From Amphiura filiformis (lineage: Eukaryota; Echinodermata; Ophiuroidea; Amphilepidida; Amphiuridae): a stretch of DNA of 64,000 bases. The notes beneath the pieces are model-generated. The model was not told the origin of the DNA. It did not search any database and saw nothing but the letters and a program-made list of their open reading frames with translations. A program made the translations under genes and the position numbers. The stretch is taken from the NCBI RefSeq assembly GCF_039555335.1, contig NC_092644.1, positions 45,184,667 through 45,248,666 of the forward strand, read 5' to 3'. This document shows, in pieces, positions 38,401 to 47,868 of the stretch; position 1 is the stretch's first letter, and each line of letters begins with the position of its first letter.

Positions 38401-41400
38401 ATCCATTCAGGTAACCCCATTTGAAATTCACACACCCTGTATGGAAGACATGACCTTAATACTCAGCACAGGGGGTGTAGATTTCAAATGGAGTCACCCA
38501 TTCAAGTAACCCCATTTGAAATTCCCACCCTTGAGTGAAAGATTAAGGTCATGTCTTCCATAGGGGATGTGTGGATTTGACCTGGAATAGCCCAATCTCT
38601 TGTACAACTTACCTCAGTTGCTGACACAAATGAATCCGTAGTTGAATCATTATCACTATCTGATAACCTCCTCTCTTTGTACAAGGACAGTTCACCACTC
38701 ATCTCATTCAAATCTGATGAACTCAACACTGATACTGGCAAACTAAACACAGTCTCTTCATACTCAGCTTGCAGTGAGTATGCATCACTTAGGATTCTTT
38801 GCAATCTTTGCTCCATATCTAGTGGCATATTAGGGCTATTTCATTATAAATGACAACATTGAGTCCCAAAAGGGGTCAAAATTCAAACTCATTTATTTCA
38901 TGCAAATTCATTATCATTTCAAAGTTCAGATGGTGTGTCAATAATTCTCAAAATATTAGAGCGTCAAACCCTCAGGAACCATTAAAAAATTAAATTGAAT
39001 TTTTGCTGTGTAAAACATAGCTGCCGTCTGGAGGGACATTTTTTAAACAATTTAATACACAACTTTGAAAGAGTATATGTAACCAACATTGGGTTCATAC
39101 TTATTCATATTTAGTCTGTAATAATTGTTGTATGTTCCTTTACACTTCAGTGTCTTAAATATGCCAGTTTCAATATAAAACAATTAGTAAATTGATACTA
39201 ATCCAGATAAATGGTGCAAAATTACTACATATTTTAAGGATAAACTTTATCTTCAAATGAAAAATTCATGAAATAGTCATTTTGTCCTGCCCAATAGCTA
39301 CACTGATGCATAAGTGAGTATTCTGCGTCAATCTGTTGTACTAGTCATGGAAAACCTAAAATAAAAGACCCTCCTGTGTCATTTGTTCTGGATAGGACAC
39401 ATTTTTTAACACATAATAAAGCATACTTTAACTTTAGAAATAGCTGCATCAATATTATTGCATCAATATTATTGCATAAAAGATCCCCAGCATTTAAAAT
39501 CCACTACAAACAGGGTTAATATTCTGGTTAAATTAGGAATATTGCAATTTTTAGCTAACCGAAGTTCAATGCAGAATAATATCATATGTGTTCTCAACAA
39601 CTGGACAATAATTTGAACACTAAAGTGGTTTGTAAGCATAATTTGCAATAAAATGCAAAAATTTCTTGTGGGTTTGGCTCTTTGAAATTTTTATTTTTTT
39701 AGTTTGTTTACCAATTCATGGAAATGACATAATTGTGCTGGAGAGGACATTTGTTAAATTGCAAACAGAATCGTGGATACAGGCTTGCAAAAATGCAACA
39801 AATACCAAATCATGTGCCACATTGGTAGAAGGAAGACCACTCTTCCTCTACAAATTTCACATTCTATGATATAATCCTTCTTATTTCAACAATTAGTAAT
39901 TAACTTCAGTTCTGGAGAGGACAAATTTTTAACGCGGAACTGTGGTATCAAGAACAAGTGGTCTACTGTATGTAAAATAAATGAATTCCTCAATCAGTGC
40001 CCTGTCCCATCAATTGGTAATATAACACAGATTATACAGGTAGGGTAAGGGTTTATATTTCCTCTTTAATGTTAACAAAAATGGAGGCATGAATTGGAGA
40101 GGACACTCATTTTTTATTTAACGCAAAAATGCCAATTTTGCAAGAATCGACAGAATTTTAACATTTTTGCACCAATTTTCACCATTCAACTTGCATGATG
40201 TTCCACACATATCATATTTTCATTGCAACAAGCACATTGCCATAGAATGTACCTAATTTTTCAAAGAATTAATTCAGAATACATGGGCAAAATGAAATGG
40301 GACTCAAAAATTGGGTTAAAAATGTACCTTTTGGCAATTTTTTATACAAAAAATAGACAGAATTCTGTAAAAATGCTCATGTAGCTTGTAGTTTGTGGCA
40401 TACTTAGAATTAAGTTAATAACACTGCATTATCACCCTAATTATATCAACCAGATATGATAAAAGCCATTTTTGTGAACGTGTCATTTATAATGAAATAG
40501 CCCATTATCCTGAAAAACACAATGAGAATTATTATCTGTACAAAGAAAGTATTGTTACACTACAGTAGGAATTCCAATTGATTGAACGCAGCTTTCAACA
40601 GCTGTACTCGATCCAACTGCGATCGTATATCACATATTTCAAACTACAACGCGAAACGCACGATCTTGGATACAATACTAACCAATCACAAGTGCGTTGG
40701 CATGGTTGGATTCACTTCCGCATTACTAACGCACACATTGGCGTACATCGCGCATTGTATGCAAAAAAAGTCACGCTATGTCAGGCTGTATTCATTGTAG
40801 AAGAGAACAAGTTCTTGATGAACAAATCAATACCAAAATTTGATACCAAGATTTGATACCAGACTAACAATGTGACTAATTAATTCCTGCAATTATTTTC
40901 CGATTCTTGCTCTAACTTATAAGAGATTAATTTCATTTGACAAAAAATGCCATGAAAATTTGGGAATTGCATTATTGCACAGTACTTTTTTCAAAATATA
41001 CTCGCTGCAACTCCAACGTTATAGGGGGTTAACAATGACTTTGGAAAAGACATACAAAACAACAAGAAAGACAACAACAATAACAAAATGACATTTCTAT
41101 TTGCTCCACCTTTCATTCCTTCCTATGTTTGACAACTAATTTTTTTATCATTTTTTACATTTTGGATTCAATATTGCTTCACTTACAGTTTCATCCAATC
41201 CATATTCCTCTGTACCATGCTGTAAATCATCTACAGCATGCTCCCAGTATGCAATTGCAGATTCAAATGACTCCACTCCTGCATTGTAAAATAAACACAT
41301 AAATGGTAAATACTCGATAAATTATTAGATTCTTCCAGTAGAAACAACATGCAATAATTTCAACCAGCCCCTCCTAATACCACCAACCAAAATCGTTGTG

Positions 41401-42507
41401 TTAGTGCAAGAATCTGCATTTTTGTCATACAATTTACTTCGTTCCATGCGTGTGTATCAAGCATAAAATCAATAAATATGTTAGACATTCATGCAGGGCT
41501 CAATTTGGTACATATTTAATAATATTTATTTATCACCAGGGCTACATATGGATATTATTTGAATATTTCTGAACAGAACTAATATAGCCCTTACATTTCG
41601 CATGCCATGGTGGCAATCTAATAGAAATAGGGGACAACAACATTTTGCTATATTGTTACGACCTCTACATACATACATTATATCTAAGGACTGTATTACC
41701 TAACCGAAACAGCCTTTGGACGCTGACAGGCTCATTTGTTGGTGTGTGTTCTCCACTTCTTAAAGTTGATTCACTGGCTAGTGAGTTAACAGAGCCAGCT
41801 AAACTATTGTTGGCACTGGACTGGCCAGATTTTTTGGACAGCAATGACCTATTTGACCGTGAGAGTCTTGACATAGCTCTGGGTGAACCACCTTGTGGGC
41901 TGATTAGTGGTCTTCTGTAGGCAACCTGCATAGCTGTTGGTAAACAGTAACATATAAATAAAGTCAATGTGAGTAAAAGTAAAATGCAATACATTCAGAG
42001 TCTGTTGTAGTTTCCGTTTTTACACACATGTACAAATTTTGGGCATTTTCAATGTCATGAAAGGAATAACATTTTACACTGCACAATTTGCCGACACAAA
42101 TATTTTCTTTACTTCAACATAATTTTCTATAGACTTGACTGGTTGAAACCTCATTTTAAGCCTAATTTTATATTCTTTCACTTCAGTGCAACTAAAATTT
42201 AGAACAATAGTGTTGTTGTAAATGAAAAATGCCACACGTGACCGTGTGGATGTGGTAACAGTACCTTGTGGTAATGTTTTTGAGTATGACCTAAACATAA
42301 CCTTAATTTTTTTATAATATTCATATCGTTTCAAGAATACTCACGTCCATTAGAACTCCTGCAACTGAGACTACTATGTCTTGATAGACTGACATTCTTT
42401 CCTTTCTTTCTTTTCTTTCTCTTCAAGAAACTTGCTGCAATAATCAGACTGGCTACTGCTGATACAGCTACAGCAATAGCAATCCTAGCTCGAAATCCTA
42501 ATGGCAT
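29425..42507 (-). CDS. MIGA: Mitoguardin (outer mitochondrial membrane protein, MIGA/FAM73 family)
   Basis: Coding exons in transcript order: 42507-42345, 41933-41700, 41278-41187, 40509-40504 with 38828-38613 (split by a transposon), 37767-37646, 35987-35828, 33863-33765, 32886-32752, 32227-32174, 31187-31071, 29562-29425. All junctions are GT/AG and in phase, giving about 511 residues. The N-terminus MPLGFRARIAIAVAVSAVA then LIIAASFLKRKKRKKGKN is a membrane anchor followed by basic residues, as expected for outer-membrane targeting. A Ser-rich linker follows. The family core runs from GVESFESAIAYWEHAVDDL through RCRSDEDFLAKVHCVRQAM, FYDIVLDFLLLDAFDDLESP, ALSTAVWSVLAAKRRML and ALAWGFLGS to RDMFSLRKCRYTTVPELADD. 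Mitoguardins act at mitochondrial fusion and at ER-mitochondria contacts, where they bind VAP proteins and move lipids. SFVSATE after an acidic, Ser/Thr-rich stretch resembles a phospho-FFAT VAP-binding motif. An acceptor TTTTCAG lies 8 bp before the start codon's AAAA leader, implying a non-coding 5' exon upstream. Confidence 0.93.
31900..32035. repeat. Palindromic repeat with GAATTTCAAAT / ATTTGAAATTC, intronic
   Basis: The block CATAACCTTAACCTTCCACAC, GTGAATTTCAAAT, GTTACCTGAATGGGCAACTCC, ATTTGAAATTCACACC is a relative of the element at 38329-38581, which has the same words in the same order. Intronic in mitoguardin. Confidence 0.6.
34255..34765. repeat. GC-rich interspersed repeat with GCTTCGCTCGCTACGCTTCGCC tail, intronic
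   Basis: An island of high GC (34305-34390: GGCCGGGGGCCCAGGGGCCC, CAAGGGCCCCTGGCGGGGGT) and a CGCTTCGCTCGC-type tail (34728-34752) lie in a mitoguardin intron, around an A/T homopolymer stretch (34560-34625). Similar sequence lies at 54200-54480. Probably a dispersed repeat rather than a CpG-island promoter, since it is internal to the gene. Confidence 0.6.
36594..37530. mobile_element. 937-bp hAT element in mitoguardin intron, TSD GGTGAAAA
   Basis: Begins CAGGGTTCCTGTTAAGG and ends CTAACGGGAAGCCTG. Flanked by perfect 8-bp duplications GGTGAAAA (36586-36593, 37531-37538). Subterminal words GTGCGTC, GACGCAA and GCGTCCAGAC occur at both ends in inverted orientation. No transposase ORF. Confidence 0.88.
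38329..38581. mobile_element. ~250-bp palindromic element, 32 bp from a mitoguardin exon
   Basis: The left end AATCCATACAACACCTATGG / AAGACATGACCTTAATCT is mirrored at the right end (AGATTAAGGTCATGTCTTCC / ATAGGGGATGTGTGGATTT). Internally, ATTTCAAAT(GG)...CCCCATTTGAAATTC is repeated twice. It sits just past the donor of exon 38828-38613. Confidence 0.75.
38833..40503. mobile_element. 1671-bp TIR element inserted inside a mitoguardin coding exon, TSD TAAT
   Basis: 23-bp perfect terminal inverted repeats start GGGCTATTTCATTATAAATG (38833-38855) with the reverse complement at 40481-40503. On the transcript strand the flanks read TTTTTCAG|GATAAT, element, TAATATGCCACTAG, giving a 4-bp TSD TAAT. 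Removing the element plus one TSD gives GAT AAT ATG CCA CTA GAT ATG GAG, in frame with both neighbouring exons. Five internal copies of TGGAGAGGACA(n)TTTTTTAA are spaced about 180-370 bp apart. No transposase ORF. Confidence 0.9.
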
Positions 42508-44032
42508 TTTTCAGCTTTCCTGAAAACTGAATTTGTTTAAAATAAAAAAGTTCCATCAATTCAAACTTTTAGCATACCGTAATGTTAAATATTAAATTCC
42601 ATACTAACTATGCCATTTTCACCCACATTAGGGTGACAAAATGGTAAAATTCTATGATCAGAGCTCTTTGTGTGTGTAGTGTACGGTACAAATGTACATG
42701 CACAGATGAGGTGACATCAAATACAAAGGCTGAGCTGTAGTCTATGCTTGAGAAAACGGCATGATCATTGATCACTGTACTTGTATGTGGATCCTGGGTT
42801 TCTCTAGTCATTGCTAGGCATTACATGAGAACGCATACTGTGCAATATGCTCATCAGGTGTGTGGTATGCATAATCACATATATTCAGTGTTCGAAATAA
42901 GCACTTATCCTCTTGTCCTCTTGTCCAAAAATCACTGGGGACAACCATATTGAGATATGTACTTATCCTCTGGACAACCACTATATTTTACCTCTTAAGT
43001 ATGACACATTTTGGGGACAACCAAAATGTTTTGAGGACAAGCAGAATTTATGCTTTGGTTGTCCTCAGGACAACCTCTATATTTTATTTATTTCGGACAC
43101 TGCATATATTGTATTGTGGGAAAGAATTTCCCTCAACCTGACTTCCGATAGAGAAACCCAAGATCCATGCCTTATTCTCCTTTAATCTGATTCAGCGTCA
43201 ATTTTAAAAGCACAAGAAGTTCAAGAGCCACCCCAACCAAATATGTCAAAACAGACTTTCTAGTTTCTTTTCTAAATTTTTTAATAGTTCAAATCGAGAT
43301 GAGCCATGTGTCAAGCATCACACACAGATGGCAGATGCAGAATTGATAAATAAATCATGCTAATCAACAATCATGGCAACAATCCTGCACCCCAAAAAAT
43401 CCATGACGGTCCACTTCTAGCTATTTTCTCCAATAAAAGGTTCAAATTGAAAAGAAAATTGACAAAATATCCACTTTTTTTTGATATGGAATTCAAGAAG
43501 TCCTAAAAAGGTAATACATTATTTAATTGATTAAATGATCTACTGACATCATTTAGAATATTTTAATAATTGGTTTGCAGCATTGCTGAACTCACAATAT
43601 GGACAATCATCACCCTGTTGTGTTGGCAGCTGTGTTCATTCAAATGACATGAATGAAATTGCTTCTCGATCAAATTATTAAATGATTTTAAAATATTTTT
43701 CAGCAAGGTAAACACCTGAAGTGGGGTTCCGATTGGCTAATTGAATCACTGTCATTAGTGTTGGCGATCCAGAATCAGTAGATTGGGGATTGGTGAATTG
43801 GGACTCAATTGGTCTTGATTCTAAATCGCGGACAAATCCCCTATGTTGCCAATCTTCATACTGATCCAGACCTGCCAACCTACTGTCAGAAAGAGGGACA
43901 TTGAGGCCAAAACCTTGTGCATGTACAGTACGGTACCGACAATTTCCAAGACTTAAGGTGTTCAATACTTTCAGAATTCAGGGAAGGTTTTGCAGTTCTG
44001 AATTTATCACAAGAGACTAAAGAAAATGCTAC
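42508..44032. other. Presumed 5' intron of mitoguardin; contains a palindromic segment
   Basis: No exon recognised. From 42780 to 43170 a loose palindrome is present: GGATCCTGGGTTTCTCTAGTC on the left and GATAGAGAAACCCAAGATCC on the right, with repeated GGACAACC/GGTTGTCC words between (42890-43075). Confidence 0.5.
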
Positions 44033-44040
44033 CGTATAGC

Positions 44041-46554
44041 CAGGGTTCGATTTAACTTGTGTCATGGAGCAAAATGCTCCCCATTTTGGACAACCTGCTA
44101 CACAAATTCCAGCTTGTATAGCAATTTTTTACAATGTAAACATACATGTAAATAAATGTAAAAACAGCAGAAAATGATGCAAATTTCACCTTGAAATTTT
44201 GCTACACGCAGGGTTCGATTTACTTTGAAAAATGTGCGTAGCAATTTTTTAGCGAAAACCTTATTTAGGTGATGTTCCATGTACCTCCATGTATGTAGTT
44301 ACTCCATTTCCGGAGGTTCTGCGCCTGAGCGCAAAACCTCCAAAACCGGAGGTTCTGCGTGATAACGTCTTGAAACTCCGTTTTGGAGTTTTTTATACAT
44401 CATAAAACCTCCGATATTGGAGTTTTTGTGCATCAAAACTAATGTTAAAAAATTGTTTAAACATGCTTAAGGTAGCTGCCTCGGATACAACACCCTTGCA
44501 GAAAAATAGCTCCTGTGTCTGATCAATCAGGTCTATCCATTTAAATCTTTTAAACATAACAAAGAAAAGTATTTTCCCCACCTATTTTAAGAGTCTTATA
44601 AGAATTGTAACAATTCTTATGTTTTTCTTTATTTTTTGAAAATTCCCTTAATTTTGACAGTTTTTGATTTTTTTTGCCCACTTTGGAAGGAGCTATGGTT
44701 ACCAAACTTTCAGAGATGGTACCGTCAACCAGTGCTGTACGGTGCGACCAATTTAGGCGCATTGGCGACTAGATTTTTTCTAATGCGACTAAACCTTCAA
44801 TTCCTGGCGCCAATGGCGACCAACTAAAAGCTTTTAATTGCCAGCAATTCTAGTATATCGGTCAAAAGTTTTGATTGTTTTTTAAGTACTCAAGATGGCG
44901 TCATAATCAAAAAGAACTTTGAATTTGATGAACTTTTTTGGAACAAGGAGAAGGAGGATGAAACAAAAAAAAGCAGGGAATCCAACAGCTATTAATGATG
45001 CAAGTTGTACTAGTGGTGCTATGTAAGGTCATGGAACTGGAAATGGAAGTAACTTGAACGTAGATTTAAACCATTGTGGCAGACTTCGAGCGGTTGGAAT
45101 ACGAGTTGGCGCCTCTTACTTAGGAGCAAAATTTGGGCGCCTAAATTTATCAAGTTAGGAGCCATTGGCTCCTCAATCAGTTTTGGCACCGTACAGCACT
45201 GTATATAAGCTTAATATCTAAATTCTCTCGTCAGTTTTTCTGGATAAAGTGTTTACTTTTTGAAAAAAATTATTTTTTCCATTTTTAATTTTAGGGAATG
45301 TTAGAAACACTGTAGCTTAAAATAGAAACACTTAATTGGAAAAAACTGACGAGAGAATTTAGATATTATTTACCACCCCTGAAAGTTTGGTAGCCATAGC
45401 ACCCTTCCCTGTTGGCTAAAAAAATCCTAGAATTTAGGTAATTTAGTGTTTCTAGAAAAAATCAAAAAATCATAAAAAAGTACCAACATTCCTGTTAAAT
45501 AAAGTAACACTAAGTTAGAAAATAAACTTGGTTTGAATTATTCTGTGATATATTGGCAGCAAAATGAAACTTAAAACTTTTATATACAACTGCTTTAAAG
45601 GAGAGAAAAATCAGTTTTAATAAAATCTTTGTTTTCAAAAATGTTGCTATTTTGAGAAATTGGCAAAGTGCCAAAAGCCCTTCCCTGTAGTAATTCAATG
45701 GGATTTTGAGATGACAAAAATTGCGGAACTGAAAAACGCTTTGTTGGAAAAAATTAAAACTTGGCAAGTAAGGTTTTCTCATCAAAACACACATCCTATA
45801 TCATTTTCAAGGAGTTCTGAGCATGACACCATAGCCGATACAGCCACCTTAATCTTAATTACTTTTAGTATACGCAAAACTCCAAAATCGGAGTTTTTAG
45901 CCGTCACTGCAGAAAACCTCCGATATTGGAGTTTTTAGCATCAAAACTAATGTTATAAAATTGTTTAAACATGTTTAATCTTAATTACTTTTAGTGTGGA
46001 TACGCAAAAACTCCAAACTCTGAGTTTTTGCGGCCGTCGCAAAACCTCCGATATTGGAGTTTCTGCGTATCAAGACTAATGTTATAAAAATTGTTTAAAC
46101 ATGCTTAACTTCATTACTTACACAAAAACTCCAAAATCGGAGTTTTTGCGCCCGTCGCAAAACCTCCGATATTGGAGTTTTTGTGCATCAAAACTAATGT
46201 TATAATAAATGTTTAAACATGCTTAAATTCTTCATTATACGCAAAAACTCCAAACTCTGAGTTTTTGCTCCCGTCGCAAAACCTCCGATATTGGAGTTTT
46301 TGCGCATTAAAACTAATGTTATAAAATTGTTTAAACATGCTTAATCTTAATTACTTTTAGTATGATACGCAAAAACTCCAAAAACGGAGTTTCTGCGAAC
46401 GTTATACGCAGAACCTCCGGTTTTGGAGGTTTTGCTCGGCGCAGAACCTCCGGAAATGGAGTAACTACATACATGGAGGTACATGGAACATCACCTAAAT
46501 AAGGTTTTCGCTAAAAAATTGCTACGCACATTTTTCAAAGTAAATCGAACCCTG
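44041..46554. mobile_element. 2.5-kb hAT-type element with TSD CGTATAGC and long inverted arms
   Basis: Begins CAGGGTTCGATTTAACTTG and ends CAAAGTAAATCGAACCCTG. Flanked by perfect 8-bp repeats CGTATAGC (44033-44040, 46555-46562). A second left-type end CAGGGTTCGATTTACTTTG lies at 44209. From there the sequence is the reverse complement of the right end over more than 120 bp. The mirror symmetry also continues outward past this inner end (44155-44208) and past the right TSD (to about 46612). No transposase ORF; the sub-repeat array is listed separately. Confidence 0.8.
45875..46400. repeat. Tandem array of ~110-130 bp units built of AACTCC/GGAGTT palindromes
   Basis: Units start at about 45881, 46003, 46128, 46240 and 46371. 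Each has CGCAAAAACTCCAA-(A/C)TC(G/T)GAGTTTTTGCG, then AAAACCTCCGATATTGGAGTTTTTG, then ATCAAAACTAATGTTATAAA and TTGTTTAAACATGCTTAA. One further unit lies alone at about 44398-44470. Each unit can fold into two hairpins. Non-coding. Confidence 0.85.
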
Positions 46555-47492
46555 CGTATAGCAAAATTTCAAGGTGAAATTTGCATCATTTTCTGCTGTT
46601 TTTACATTTAAATTTGCCTTCTTTGAAATTTTCAGAAAGCAGGACTGTCCCTCTTTTTCACTTTGGAAAACCCCAAATGAGGACCAGGCCCTCAAAATGA
46701 AGGGCATGGAAAATAATATTTTTTGTAGACTTCATCGAAATTTGAATGCGCCGCCAATCTTTCTGCATATCTTGCGTCCGTGTGGAATGACGCAATAATG
46801 TTTCCCATGGTAATTGGTGTGTTGTGCATAGTTGTTTACAGAATTCATGTGTTTGGAGATTAAGAGGCGATAGTTATCTGAATCAGGCCGATCTGTGAAA
46901 ATTCATTGAAATCGGAGATTGGCACTGCCAATCTTGGGGTGAATCGGCCAACACTAACTGTCATCATCACATTCATATCGGCACCTCATTTTTGATGATC
47001 AAGCTGTGTAGCAACGTGTGACATATAATTCTTTTTATGCGATAATCAGGAAGAGTAGTAGGCAGTGTTGGACGTAAGACATTTTTATGCGTAGCATTAT
47101 CAGCTTGCACTACTTGATTTTTGTTACATTTGCACACTTCACTGTACATATAAGTCTATGGCATATAGGCCTACATGTAATTGCTAGATACATTTCCAAA
47201 ATTGTGTAGCAAAGTGATACGAGCTATGGCCCACGCTGGCAGTCAGGCAATCGTGCCGCCGTTTCCGTGTCGGTGCGCTCACCCCGCTCACTGTCTTTAT
47301 GACTATCCACTATCGTCTTATAATGTATAGGTCATGCGAGCGCCCTGTTAATGAGCGACATACAGGGAGCTTTTGTGTTCCCTTTAACTTAAAGTTTAAG
47401 GACGCTGATCTGCACCGACCAACGACTTCACACACAATCAGCCAATCAGATTATTTTCTCGCCGGTCGGGGCCAAGTCACATGCATCCATTC

Positions 47493-47632
47493 ATGCATTG
47501 GAGTGAAAACAACTTATCGCATATTTTTATTTGCAGTGCCAGAGAGTCGAACCTGGCACAATAGTGTGATAGCTTGTGATACACTCCAGTCCAGAGTTCA
47601 GTGAATGCGAATGTTGTTTTCACTCCAGTGCT
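47493..47632. repeat. Inverted repeat CATTGGAGTGAAAACAAC / GTTGTTTTCACTCCAGTG
   Basis: 18-bp arms with one mismatch, 104 bp apart, enclose a second hairpin TGCCAGAGAGTCGAACCTGGCA. A short element or structured RNA cannot be told apart from sequence alone. Confidence 0.6.
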
Positions 47633-47809
47633 ATTGTCAGCGGTTCATGCCGGATGTCCGACCGACATAATTGGTCTGTTGCTAGTATGTCTAGTTTTGT
47701 CAGACGATTGATTCAGTCTTCTTCTTCTTCTTCCTTTGAAGTACAGTAATTGTCGTACTGTGTGCAGCATGGCAGTGCAAATGTGGTGAGCAGGAACACG
47801 ACTTCCAGT

Positions 47810-47868
47810 GATGCTCTTGGAGAAACTATTTACAGTACAGAATAAATAGTTTCTCCAACAAGAGCATC
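47810..47868. repeat. Strong hairpin, 23-bp arms
   Basis: GATGCTCTTGGAGAAACTATTTA pairs with TAAATAGTTTCTCC-AACA-AGAGCATC around a 10-nt loop, with only a 3-nt bulge. Nothing coding is near it. Confidence 0.75.

Noticed and set aside
38818-38820. CCACTAG as the natural 3' splice site of the mitoguardin exon
   Set aside because: It puts the exon out of phase with exon 3; the acceptor at 40510-40512 plus removal of the transposon gives the correct frame and a better polypyrimidine tract.
45875-46400. CRISPR-like regular repeat array
   Set aside because: Units are ~120 bp tandem repeats with no unique spacers, in a eukaryotic hAT element.
47530-47560. tRNA-like T-arm / B-box (GTTCGACTC on the - strand)
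   Set aside because: The match to the B box is good but no A box or cloverleaf could be built, and the segment is better explained as a TGCCAG...CTGGCA hairpin inside an inverted repeat.
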